From NCBI GenBank assembly GCA_039808885.1, contig JBDHTX010000018.1, positions 20,637 through 84,636 of the forward strand: DNA of 64,000 nucleotides. Reading direction: 5' to 3'. Both the position numbers and the translations under genes were made by a program. Within the stretch, counting starts at the first letter, position 1. Each line of letters opens with the position of its first letter. The notes beneath the pieces are model-generated. The model ran no database searches, was not told the origin of the DNA, and saw nothing but the letters and a program-made list of their open reading frames with translations. This document shows, piece after piece, positions 44,691 to 52,799 of this stretch. The DNA is from Dongia_A sp039808885. Lineage in GTDB: Bacteria; Pseudomonadota; Alphaproteobacteria; Dongiales; Dongiaceae.

Positions 44691-45707
44691 TCAGCCCACC
44701 CGCGCCGCCAGGGCGGTGAGGGTCGCCGCCGCCTCGCGCAGCAGGTCCTCCAGGATGTCCTTGGCCGGGCGGATGGCGGTGATCTGCGCCGCGCCTTCGC
44801 CGGCATAGAGCGCCATCGCCTCCAGGTTGCCGGTGGTGGTGCGCAAGGGCGAGTTGGTGTCGAACTTCAACATCGGCTGGCCGTTGTCATGGGCGATCAC
44901 CTCGCGCGGCAGTCTATCCGGGTGGTAGCCCCACAATTTTTCGCCGGCCGCCTCGACCACGCTGTTGCGGAGCACCCGCACTGGCGAATTGGGCGGCCAG
45001 TTGATGGCGAAGAGGTCGGTGTGCACCGTGTCGCCGGCCTTGGCCTGGACGATGCGCTGCTTGTGATAATCATGGGCGAAGGATTCGGTGGCGACCAGGA
45101 AGGCGGTGCCGCATTGCACCCCGTCGGCGCCGAGGCTGAGCGCCGCCGCCATGTCGCGCCCCGAGGCGATGCCGCCGGTCGCCACCAGCGGCACTTTCAA
45201 TTTGCCCGCCAGTTGCCCGAGCAGCACGGCCAGCGGCAGCGTCCCGCGCACATGGCCGCCGGCCTCCACGCCTTGCGCGATGATGACGTCGGCGCCGGCC
45301 GCCTCGGCCGCGAAGGCGTCCTCGGGATTGCCGATCTGGTAAAGCACCTTGCAGCCGGCGGCCTTGGCCTCGGCGATGAGGTCGGGCCGCACGTCCCAGA
45401 AGAAGCAGAGCGCCGGCACCTTCTGCGCCAGGCAGAGATCGAGCTCGGCGCGCAGCAGCTCCGGCTTCGTCCCGGCGGGGATCAGGTTGACGGCGAAGGG
45501 CCGGGACGTGCGTCGCCGTGTTTCCGCGATCTCGGCGGCGATCAGCTCCGGGCTCTCGCGCACCATGCCCAGCATGCCGAAGCCGCCCGCCTCGCACACC
45601 GCTGCGGCGAGTTCGCTGCGCGCCGGCCCGCCCATCCCGGCGCAGAGGATCGGATGGCGGCAGCCCAGGATGTCGCTGACCCGGCTGGCGATGTGCGGAA
45701 TGGACAT
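44691..45707 (-). CDS. Nitronate monooxygenase-like FMN protein
   Basis: 338 residues of the NMO/2-nitropropane dioxygenase TIM-barrel family. Seen are LGCRHPILCAGMGGPARSEL, FAVNLIPAG, AAGADVIIAQGVEAGGHVRG with the conserved active-site His, and the FMN loop VATGGIASGRDMAAALSLGADGV. It oxidises nitronates or acts as an NAD(P)H:flavin oxidoreductase. The start at 45707 follows a GGGGGG-rich ribosome site. Confidence 0.8.
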   Translation of the reverse strand: MSIPHIASRVSDILGCRHPILCAGMGGPARSELAAAVCEAGGFGMLGMVRESPELIAAEIAETRRRTSRPFAVNLIPAGTKPELLRAELDLCLAQKVPALCFFWDVRPDLIAEAKAAGCKVLYQIGNPEDAFAAEAAGADVIIAQGVEAGGHVRGTLPLAVLLGQLAGKLKVPLVATGGIASGRDMAAALSLGADGVQCGTAFLVATESFAHDYHKQRIVQAKAGDTVHTDLFAINWPPNSPVRVLRNSVVEAAGEKLWGYHPDRLPREVIAHDNGQPMLKFDTNSPLRTTTGNLEAMALYAGEGAAQITAIRPAKDILEDLLREAAATLTALAARVG

Positions 45708-45793
45708 GACGGCCCCCCTTTTCGCGCGATCCTTCGGGCAGCGGCGGTGATTGTCAAACCGCGGCCTTCTCAAGAAGCGCCGGCTATCACATG

Positions 45794-45905
45794 ACTCCCT
45801 CCCCCGGAACGGGGGAGGGTTGGGGCGGGGGCAGCCGCGCCTCGGTTCAGGACATCCATCGCGCACTTCCCCCTCCCTTCGCCCTCCCCCGTTCCGGGGG
45901 AGGGG
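45794..45905. repeat. CCCTCCCCC-type paired palindrome
   Basis: The arm CTCCCTCCCCCGGAACGGGG... at the left is inverted to ...CCGTTCCGGGGGAGGGG at the right, about 112 bp overall. It is the same arm family as 21221-21334 and lies in the divergent gap between the NMO-like and AraC genes. Confidence 0.6.
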
Positions 45906-45964
45906 ATCGGCGGACCGCAAGCCCGGTCAAGACAGCGCCGGCGCTTTGCGGCAGGCTCGGCCTC

Positions 45965-46873
45965 ATGACGTCGAAACCGAACAATGTCACGCCGCTGCGC
46001 CCTGCGCTTTCGCCGCTCGAGCGCGTGCTGCGTCATGTCGAGGCCAATCTCGACCAGGCGCTGTCAATTGCCGGGCTGGCGGCGGTCGCCGGCTTCTCGC
46101 CCTTCCATTTCGCGCGGCTCTTCGCCAGCCAGATGGGCCTGAGCCCGATGGGCTATGTGCGCCGCCGCCGGCTGCAGCTGGCGGTGCGGCGCCTGAGCGC
46201 GCCGACGCCGCCCGATCTGGTGCAGCTCGCCTTCGACTGCGGCTTCGACTCCCAGGAAGCCTTCACGCGCGCCTTCAAGCAGGGGCTGGGCGTGACGCCC
46301 GGCCGCTTCAAGCGCAATGCCATTGCCATGCGGGAGATGATGGAGATGCCGATGCAAGCCGCCGCGATCAGGGAACAGGATTTGGAATTGCTCGACGGTC
46401 CGCGCCGGCGTGCGGCGTTCCGCATCGCTGGCCTGTCGATGCCGCTCGACGCCGCGTCGGGGCCGAAGATTCCCGATCTGTGGCGCGACCTGCTGCGGCG
46501 CCTGCCGCTACCCGGCCAGACCGGGCGCGAAGGCTACGGCGTGGTCTGGCAGAGCGACGCCGAAAGCGGCGCCATGACCTATCTCGCCGGCTTCGAGGTC
46601 GCGGGGGGCGGCAGGCTGCCGGCCGAAGAACTTCCAGAGGGTATCGCCCATGTCGATCTGCCCGACCGGACCTATCGTGTGTTCCGCCTCACCCTCAACG
46701 GCGGCGCGCTCCACCCGCAGGTTCAGGCGGCGATGCGCGAGATCTACGAAGTGCGCATCCCGCGCGCCGGCTGGGAGCTGGCCGAGAGCCCTGATTTCGA
46801 GACCTACAACGCCGACTTCAACCCGATGAGGAAAGGCGAGACGCTGGAATTCTGGGTGCCGGTGAAGGGGTAG
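45965..46873 (+). CDS. AraC-family regulator with GyrI-like ligand domain
   Basis: 302 residues. The double helix-turn-helix AraC domain is N-terminal (LDQALSIAGLAAVAGFSPFHFARLF, then LAFDCGFDSQEAFTRAFKQ and GVTPGRFK). The C-terminal half is a GyrI/SoxS-associated effector-binding fold (LAGFEVAGGG, GIAHVDLPDRTYRVFRL, NPMRKGETLEFWVPV). Such proteins sense small hydrophobic molecules and switch on resistance genes. It is the last native-looking gene before the AT-rich island. Confidence 0.88.
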   Translation: MTSKPNNVTPLRPALSPLERVLRHVEANLDQALSIAGLAAVAGFSPFHFARLFASQMGLSPMGYVRRRRLQLAVRRLSAPTPPDLVQLAFDCGFDSQEAFTRAFKQGLGVTPGRFKRNAIAMREMMEMPMQAAAIREQDLELLDGPRRRAAFRIAGLSMPLDAASGPKIPDLWRDLLRRLPLPGQTGREGYGVVWQSDAESGAMTYLAGFEVAGGGRLPAEELPEGIAHVDLPDRTYRVFRLTLNGGALHPQVQAAMREIYEVRIPRAGWELAESPDFETYNADFNPMRKGETLEFWVPVKG

Positions 46874-47080
46874 GATGATTATTAAACAATTCAGACGCCG
46901 TGCAGATCATTGAATTAATTACATAATTACGGACTCGGGGGGCACGGGTGTCGCAAAAAGCGGCGCATATCCGATGTTCAGTTGGCTCTGATAGCTACGA
47001 AACACGCGGATTCCCTTGGGGAGCGACAAATCTTGTATGAGTCAATCTCGAAATCACACCATATGATGTGGTTTTGTCTT

Positions 47081-47174
47081 GATTGAGGCGATCCTCAATC
47101 CTACTTGTGTTGGCACGTGCTTGAGCACGTAAAGAGGGGCGCCTGAAAGCTCTGGCAAGCTCCAAGCGCCCCTC
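47081..47174 (+). promoter_or_regulatory. Three consecutive hairpins ahead of the YjzC-like gene
   Basis: Perfect stems are GATTGAGG-CGAT-CCTCAATC (47081-47100), ACGTGC-TTGA-GCACGT (47115-47130) and GAGGGGCGC...GCGCCCCTC (47134-47174). They follow one another within 94 bases. This could be a terminator of an outside transcript or a structured leader or small RNA. Confidence 0.45.
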
Positions 47175-47306
47175 GGCGGCCCAATGAATCCCCTGCCGGA
47201 TCTAGGATCACGTGGCAGAGGCCAAGCGAGCAAGCGACGCGAGGCTACGCTGCTGCAGACTCCGAGGTCAATGGGGACTCACCACATTGGCGAATGGAGA
47301 AATTCA

Positions 47307-47486
47307 ATGCCAAAGCCTCTCAAGCCGGGAGAGATTATCCCCCGGTCTGGACAATATGAACGAGTTGGGCCGCGGGGCGGTCGTACGGGCGAAGAAGTGA
47401 CTTCGACGCGCGGCGAGCGGGTTCCGCCCACGCCCAGGCCCGGCGAGGGATACGTCCTGGTCGATCCGACCCGGCACAAGAAGTAA
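47307..47486 (+). CDS. Small YjzC-like protein
   Basis: 59 residues starting at an ATG with GGAG upstream. Its layout, KPGEIIPRSGQYERVGPRGG followed by a Pro-rich stretch ending GEGYVLVDPTRHKK, recalls the small YjzC-type proteins whose function is unknown. It lies inside the AT-rich island, 180 bases before the RhuM gene. No signal or membrane segment is present. Confidence 0.55.
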   Translation: MPKPLKPGEIIPRSGQYERVGPRGGRTGEEVTSTRGERVPPTPRPGEGYVLVDPTRHKK

Positions 47487-47669
47487 TTGTCGGGGGTGGC
47501 GTCGAGCCACCCCCGGCCTAATCTGCGAATGCTGTCGGTGCGGTCGCGCAATCATTGAGGTGAGACACTGCAAGTCGACAAATGGATGGATAGCTTGTAG
47601 AACAAACCGTGAATAAAAAACTCAAACCCTGGGAGGGAACGATGAAATTGGACACCCGTGAGGATCGAG

Positions 47670-48647
47670 ATGGAACAAGAACAATTGAACCTTTCGTTGG
47701 CGCATTATGAAACCATGGAGTGTGTAGCAGACCTAACGGTCGACTGGACTAACCAAACCGTTTGGGCCACTGAGCGGCAGATCGCCGAATTGTTTGGGGT
47801 CGATCCAAGTGTGATCGGTCATCACCTTGGCAACATATATGACGCTGCCGAATTGGATCGCGGATCAACTAGTGCAAGGTTTGCGCTAGTTCAATTGGAA
47901 GATGACAGAGAGATAAGCAGAGAGGTCGAGCACTACAACCTCGATGTCATACTCTCAGTTGGGTATCGGGTAAGCTCAAAAAAGGCTGCCGATTTTCGGC
48001 GATGGGCTACGGAGACTCTCAGAGAATACATTGTTGAAGGCTTTGTTCTAAACGAAGCTAAGCTCCGGCAAGACACTCAGGCTCTTCAAGACCTCGCAGC
48101 TCGAGTTCGAGCGCTGCGTTCAGATGAAAAGAACATCTACAATAGCGTTCGTAGTGTCTTTGCATTTGGCTCGACGGATTACGATCCAGCATCAAAGGCA
48201 GCACAGGGTTTCTTTGCAAGACTCCAGGACAAGTTTCTATTCGCTGTTACCGGCCAACCCGCACAAGAAATCGTGTTGGACCGCGCCGACCATCGACTTC
48301 CGAACATGGGTCTTCAGACAATGAAAGGCGAGCGACCTTCAAACGCCGACGCCGTCATCGGGAAGAACTATCTTCGTTTTCACGAGCTCTATAGCCTCCA
48401 TATACTTTGCGAACAGTTCCTACTGTTTGTGGAATCCAGAGCGTGGCGAGGACAGCCTTTGAAGATGTCAGAGATGGTCGCAAAATTCGACGAGCTTCTA
48501 GTTGTTCAAGGTCATCCTGTTCTGCGGGAGTACAAGAGCTACTTGGTGCAGAAAGCGAAAACGCATGCGGCTAAGGAGTTCACTCTTTATCGAGAGCGCG
48601 TCTTGCAAGAAAGGCGTGACAACATGAGAGTAAGCTCACTCTCGTAG
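47670..48647 (+). CDS. RhuM-family protein
   Basis: 325 residues. The RhuM family is recognised from QTVWATERQIAELFGVDPSVIGHHL, VILSVGYRVSSKKAADFRRWAT and TETLREYIVEGFVLNEAKL. These resemble DNA-binding (BRO/KilA-like) proteins on islands and phages; RhuM of Salmonella was named for a virulence role, but its biochemistry is unclear. The gene is AT-rich compared with its surroundings. An ATG at 47670 is preferred to a GTG at 47658. Confidence 0.85.
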   Translation: MEQEQLNLSLAHYETMECVADLTVDWTNQTVWATERQIAELFGVDPSVIGHHLGNIYDAAELDRGSTSARFALVQLEDDREISREVEHYNLDVILSVGYRVSSKKAADFRRWATETLREYIVEGFVLNEAKLRQDTQALQDLAARVRALRSDEKNIYNSVRSVFAFGSTDYDPASKAAQGFFARLQDKFLFAVTGQPAQEIVLDRADHRLPNMGLQTMKGERPSNADAVIGKNYLRFHELYSLHILCEQFLLFVESRAWRGQPLKMSEMVAKFDELLVVQGHPVLREYKSYLVQKAKTHAAKEFTLYRERVLQERRDNMRVSSLS

Positions 48648-48709
48648 TTGCATTGTTCTGGCAGCTGAATTGGTCGGCGTTCTTGGATGCGTTACTGCAT
48701 CCGAAGTTG

Positions 48710-49564
48710 CTAGAAAAACGCCAGCGCCCGGCTCTCGATGCTCTGGCGCTTCGCCGTGCCCGGCGTCGTCGCCGGGTGGTCGAAGGCCGTGTGCGGGGTG
48801 AAGCGGGGGCGGCCGTCTTTGGCGGAATCGTAGCTCTTGATCAGCAGCGCCTCGTCGGGCCGCAGATTGGGGAAATAGAACCAGCGATGCGCCGGGTTGT
48901 GCGCCACCCGGTACACTTCCCCGGTGCGGTCGGGATATTTGAGATCGACGGCGATGAAATCCTCCGCCGCCACGGAGCGCGCATCGGCGAAGGCGAGCGG
49001 CGTGTCGGTGACGGTGCCGGCGATGGAGCGCCACACATTGACGATGGCGAAGCGGCGGCCGGCCGCGATGGCGGCGTCGCCCGCCGGCAGCAGGTCGCGC
49101 AGGCGCTGCGGCCCCGATCTCTCGGTGTAGTCGTTATGCGCGACGAAGACCGGCGCGCGGGTCTCGGCGCTGATGTCGGCATTGCCGATGCGGCGGATGG
49201 TGTGGTCGAAGACCAGCACCTTGGCGGCACCCGTCGCCGCGGTGACCAGGGCGGCCACCTCGCAATCGTAGCGCGCCTTGCGCTGCGCCTGGTCGTCGAA
49301 ATCGGTGACGCGGGTCGGCGCCGTGGCCAGCGCGAAGCCCTGCACGTCGAGCGACAGGGCGCGCGCGAGCGGCCGGCCGTCGGCAATCGCCACCTGGCGC
49401 GGGTCGATCAGATCGTCGATCGACTGCGCCCCGGCCGGACGCTCGTAGAGATAGACGGCGGGCTTGCCGTCGCTGTGCCGGGTGTAGTTGACCTGGGCCA
49501 GGACGGCCCCCGCGCTTTCCGGGGCGACTTGCGGCTGCGCCTGCTGGCGACTGATCTGGTTCAT
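48710..49564 (-). CDS. CmcJ/NvfI-family oxidoreductase
   Basis: 284 residues. The family (related to cephalosporin methoxylation protein CmcJ and fungal NvfI) is suggested by VLVFDHTIRR, FVAHNDYTERSGPQRL, VNVWRSIAGTV and TPHTAFDHPATTPGT. Conserved His/Asp residues imply an Fe(II)/2-oxoglutarate-type active site. The substrate is unknown. Its 3' end lies at the border of the AT-rich island. Confidence 0.75.
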   Translation of the reverse strand: MNQISRQQAQPQVAPESAGAVLAQVNYTRHSDGKPAVYLYERPAGAQSIDDLIDPRQVAIADGRPLARALSLDVQGFALATAPTRVTDFDDQAQRKARYDCEVAALVTAATGAAKVLVFDHTIRRIGNADISAETRAPVFVAHNDYTERSGPQRLRDLLPAGDAAIAAGRRFAIVNVWRSIAGTVTDTPLAFADARSVAAEDFIAVDLKYPDRTGEVYRVAHNPAHRWFYFPNLRPDEALLIKSYDSAKDGRPRFTPHTAFDHPATTPGTAKRQSIESRALAFF

Positions 49565-49813
49565 GATGCCATCCCACGCTCTCGACCCTGGCGCGGCCCC
49601 TGCGGGCGGCGCCTCGCAAGCTCTCACCGGTTAGTTTGGCGCGGCGTTCAGCCCAGACAAGCGAGGAATCCTCGCATCATGCGTTACAAAACATAACTGA
49701 TCATCACCCGAAGGACAGACCCACTCGGTGTCGGTCGCCCAGGCGGGCGCGGATGTGATAATAGTTATGGTTGTGGCGGCAACGGTGGATGGCGGGAACG
49801 CCAGGAGGTCATC

Positions 49814-50548
49814 ATGGTCTCTTCCGTGACTGTGCCTGAACTCCCGGGCTGGTACATGGTCCTGAAGGATTTCATCGCCCTCGAGGCGGCGCTGGTTGCC
49901 CTCGGTGGCGCTTTTTTCGCGTATCGCGCCGCGATGGCGAAAGTGAACCACGATCGGCTTGCCGCGATCGAGGAGCGCAAGAACCACACCACCTGTATTG
50001 AACTCCAGATTGAGCGTTCGGCCTATATCATGGCGCGGACGTGCCGCTATCTGCTGAAGTCGGAGTCGGAACAAGCCGCGATCGAGGATTGGAACGTGAT
50101 GATCCGTGCCCGTTTCGAGGCCAATGCCCAGGCCGCGGAGAAGAGCGTGGACGCGCTGCTCGCCCTGTTGCCGAAATCGGCCCCGGACTCGATGGAGGGT
50201 TTGACGACCAAACTGAAAAACCTCGGCCATTGGGCCTTCGCCATGAGGTCGCTGGCCGGCAATGCGGCGCAGATCGATGCCGCATCGGCCGAGGGCAGGA
50301 ACAAGCTTGGGTTTCTCGTGGATGGAACGTGGCGAATGTTCAACGCGCTGAAGAAATTGGCGTCGGATCCCCCCGATCTCAATTTCCAGGTCCGGCTCGC
50401 ATATCCGTTCCTCCAGGAGTATCGAGACGGGGCAGGCGGGGCCCTGGGATCCGCAACGGCGCATCCTGTCGCCCCCTTCGACGGGGCCAATGGCGCACCC
50501 GCGCCAAGCACGGAATCAGCCGCCGCCGGGACACCCGGGGCGCGATAG
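49814..50548 (+). CDS. Hypothetical single-helix membrane protein
   Basis: 244 residues: one hydrophobic helix near the N-terminus (FIALEAALVALGGAFFAYRAA, about residues 20-40), then a long helical, charged region (residues 45-200) likely to form coiled coils, and a Pro/Ala-rich tail. The Lys/Arg after the helix suggests that the bulk is cytoplasmic. No known domain is visible. Confidence 0.5.
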   Translation: MVSSVTVPELPGWYMVLKDFIALEAALVALGGAFFAYRAAMAKVNHDRLAAIEERKNHTTCIELQIERSAYIMARTCRYLLKSESEQAAIEDWNVMIRARFEANAQAAEKSVDALLALLPKSAPDSMEGLTTKLKNLGHWAFAMRSLAGNAAQIDAASAEGRNKLGFLVDGTWRMFNALKKLASDPPDLNFQVRLAYPFLQEYRDGAGGALGSATAHPVAPFDGANGAPAPSTESAAAGTPGAR

Positions 50549-50745
50549 CCCGGCCCGATGCGACCCTGCCCCGTTGGCGCGGGCGCTGAAGATCTCGCGG
50601 AAGGAGTTGGGCCCGCTGGCGTGGCGCAAGTCAGGCCACATCTGCGACATGGGCTCGGACGTCGTCCGGGGTTCGAATCGGATTTGGCGATCCGCCGCGA
50701 AGCTTCTACATTGCGGCAGCCGCGCGCCATTTTGGAGATCCGCCC

Positions 50746-50988
50746 ATGAAGGTCCATATCGACATCGACTGCACGCCGGAGGAGGCGCGCACCTTTTTCG
50801 GCCTGCCGGACGTGGCGCCGATGCAGGAAGCGGTGATGAAGGAGCTGCAGGACCGCATGATGACGGCGATGAAGTCGATGGACCCCGAGACCCTGATGAA
50901 GACCTGGATGCCGGCCGGCATCGCCGGGCTGGAGCAGATGCAGAAGATGTTCTGGCAGCAATTCGCCCAGCAGCCGCCGAAGAAGTAG
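50746..50988 (+). CDS. DUF6489-family small protein
   Basis: 80 residues; MKVHIDIDCTPEEARTFFGLPD and LMKTWMPAGIAGLEQMQKMFW match the small alphaproteobacterial DUF6489 family, whose function is unknown. It is met-rich and helical, with a lysine end. It is 33 bases before the 2Fe-2S protein gene and probably in one transcript. Confidence 0.75.
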   Translation: MKVHIDIDCTPEEARTFFGLPDVAPMQEAVMKELQDRMMTAMKSMDPETLMKTWMPAGIAGLEQMQKMFWQQFAQQPPKK

Positions 50989-51021
50989 ACCGCAAGACCT
51001 CATCACAGAGCACATCCCAGA

Positions 51022-51393
51022 ATGACCAGCCGCACTCTGCCGGGCGATCCCGCGCCCTATTACCAGGCGCATGTCTTCTGCTGCGTGAACGAGCGGCCCG
51101 CAGGCCATCCGCGCGGCTGCTGCAAGAGCAAGGGCGCGGAGGCCTTGCGCAACTACATGAAGGCGCGCGCCAAGGAGCTCGGCCTCAAGGACGTGCGCAT
51201 CAACCAGTCCGGCTGCCTCGACCGCTGCGAGCTCGGCCCCACAATGGTGATCTATCCCGAGGGCGTCTGGTACAGCTTCCGCAGCATCGAAGAGGCCGAG
51301 GAGATCCTGCAGACGCATCTCATCGGCGGCAAACGCGTCGAGCGCCTGATGCTGCAGCCCGGCGACAAGCTGCCGGAAGGTCGCAAGAAGTAG
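51022..51393 (+). CDS. Thioredoxin-like [2Fe-2S] ferredoxin-domain protein
   Basis: 123 residues with the cysteine pattern of thioredoxin-like ferredoxins: HVFCCVNERPAGHPRGCC at the N-terminus and NQSGCLDRCELGPTMVIYPE further on, giving the four cluster ligands. It carries electrons in the cytoplasm; the partner is unknown. It follows the DUF6489 gene. Confidence 0.85.
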   Translation: MTSRTLPGDPAPYYQAHVFCCVNERPAGHPRGCCKSKGAEALRNYMKARAKELGLKDVRINQSGCLDRCELGPTMVIYPEGVWYSFRSIEEAEEILQTHLIGGKRVERLMLQPGDKLPEGRKK

Positions 51394-51566
51394 GGCAACA
51401 TCCCTGCGTAGACCTTGAGCCCCGCTCCGCAGAGTCGATTCGTTGGGAAGGCCGCCAAGCCTCTTTCGAACCCACCCAGATAGTGCTACCATTACGAGTA
51501 ATCTTTGGGGATGCCACTCCGGCACGGTCTGAAGACCGGCGCATCGGTGGCGGGATCGGGGGTTTC

Positions 51567-51962
51567 ATGAGATTTGTGCTGAGGGTATTGGCGGGCTTTG
51601 CCATGCTTGAGATGGCTTGCGGGCTGACGGCTTCCGCCTATGCGCAATCCTGCGTCGACGAGATGGCAGCCAGCATGCAGCAGATGGCGCAAAACGCCTT
51701 GCAGTGCGGAGAATCGGCCCAGGCCATTGGGTCATTGACGGAGAATGGGGTGATCTCGGGCGAGATTCCGCCGGAGGTCCTGGAGCAGATGTGCCAGAGC
51801 GGTGTCGACGTGAATAGTCAGCTCAGTGCATTCAACGAATGCTCCCGAGTCTATGTTTGCGCCACCGCCGCATATGCCTATGCGCTGGAGAATATCGGGT
51901 CCTTCGGTGGAGATTGTACGGCGGCTGCAAACGCCGGCCTTGCCCACTATCCGGTGCAATGA
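51567..51962 (+). CDS. Small secreted cysteine-containing protein, unknown
   Basis: 131 residues with a Sec signal (MACGLTASAYA, cleavage after AYA) and a Cys-containing mature part (SCVDEMAASMQ, ALQCGES, MCQSGVD, NECSRVYVCA, GGDCTAAANAG). Its stop overlaps the start of the next secreted protein (ATGA), so they are translationally coupled and may act together in the periplasm. No family was recognised. Confidence 0.5.
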   Translation: MRFVLRVLAGFAMLEMACGLTASAYAQSCVDEMAASMQQMAQNALQCGESAQAIGSLTENGVISGEIPPEVLEQMCQSGVDVNSQLSAFNECSRVYVCATAAYAYALENIGSFGGDCTAAANAGLAHYPVQ

Positions 51963-52648
51963 CAATCCGTCTGCGACTGATTGTCTTGCTGGCGATTTGC
52001 GTGTTCGCCGGATCGGGCCGCCCGGGCGGCGACGCCGTCGCGCAATCCCAATCGCTGGAGAACTGCCTCGAGATCAAAAAGACCCAAGGCACATCAGCCT
52101 ATCTGGCCTGCATTGCGCGTGGGACCGGTTCGTCGAAAGATGCGCCGCAGACGGCGGCATGCGAGCGCGATGTGAAAGACGGTGTCGACTGGGTATTCCG
52201 CGATGCCGGCGCACACACCACTTACAATCGGTTTCGCAGCCAAGGGTTCTCTGCCTACGAGGCTGTCTACGGCGCGCAGGGTCACAATCCGCCGTTCCAG
52301 GCGCAACTGGAAGCATGCAAAGGCTGGGTGATCGCATATCTGGCTACCCTTGGCAGGAACACCGACGGGGCCGATTTGACCGACGAAACGCTGACGGCTG
52401 CGGCGTGCTCATGTGTCAGCATCAATCCGGCAGGGGCGCAATACAGTGTATCGAACTCATGCGCGGCAACGATGCGGATCTCGGTGACGTTCATTGATGC
52501 CGCTGGCGGAGCGCAGCCCGTCACCAGGGACGCTGGCATTGTCTTAGGCGGCGGGACTGCTTTGATTCCCGCGCCAAACCTTACGCTCAACTCCATTGCT
52601 TCAACTACGCTTGCCGGTACCCGGAACGCCGTGACCTGTCGTTATTGA
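51959..52648 (+). CDS. Secreted cysteine-containing protein, unknown
   Basis: 229 residues from an ATG overlapping the previous stop. A signal peptide (LIVLLAICVFAGSG...) leads to a mature protein with about nine cysteines (ENCLEIKK, YLACIARG, AACERDVKD, LEACKGWVI, AACSCVSINP, NSCAATMRIS, VTCRY) and a beta-rich second half. No domain was recognised. It precedes mnmE by about 150 bases. Confidence 0.5.
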   Translation: MTIRLRLIVLLAICVFAGSGRPGGDAVAQSQSLENCLEIKKTQGTSAYLACIARGTGSSKDAPQTAACERDVKDGVDWVFRDAGAHTTYNRFRSQGFSAYEAVYGAQGHNPPFQAQLEACKGWVIAYLATLGRNTDGADLTDETLTAAACSCVSINPAGAQYSVSNSCAATMRISVTFIDAAGGAQPVTRDAGIVLGGGTALIPAPNLTLNSIASTTLAGTRNAVTCRY

Positions 52649-52785
52649 TTCGCGAAGCATCGGCGGCGCGCCCGGCTTTGATCGCCTTGCTTCACCAAGG
52701 ATGCCGGGATAGGGGTGGTTGCGGCGGGGTGAATTGCGCTAAGCGACATTTGCACGGGGCGTCACTGTGGTACCGCGCCATCGTG

Positions 52786-52791
52786 TATAGT
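52786..52791 (+). promoter_or_regulatory. Possible -10 element (TATAGT) for leaderless mnmE
   Basis: TATAGT is 8 bases ahead of the mnmE ATG, and no Shine-Dalgarno sequence is seen there, so transcription could begin at or next to the start codon. The -35 region at the right spacing is poor. Confidence 0.35.
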
Positions 52792-52799
52792 CGCGCGCG

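Larger units (their letters stand above)
46874..48709. mobile_element. AT-rich foreign-looking island (YjzC-like and RhuM genes)
   Basis: From 46874 base composition shifts visibly: runs such as GATTATTAAACAATT and TTGAATTAATTACAT are unlike anything nearby, and the RhuM gene uses many AT-rich codons. The stretch carries two genes (47307-47486 and 47670-48647) and several hairpins in 46874-47306. No integrase, tRNA or clear boundary repeats are seen. Acquisition by horizontal transfer is inferred from composition. Confidence 0.6.

Noticed and set aside
46874..48709. Prophage or integrative element
   Set aside because: Only RhuM and a YjzC-like gene are present; no integrase, structural genes or direct repeats at the edges were seen.
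50660..50695. tRNA-like T-arm (GGTTCGAATC)
   Set aside because: A T-arm of five pairs can be drawn, but no matching acceptor stem, D-arm or anticodon arm was found upstream, so a tRNA or tRNA fragment is not supported.
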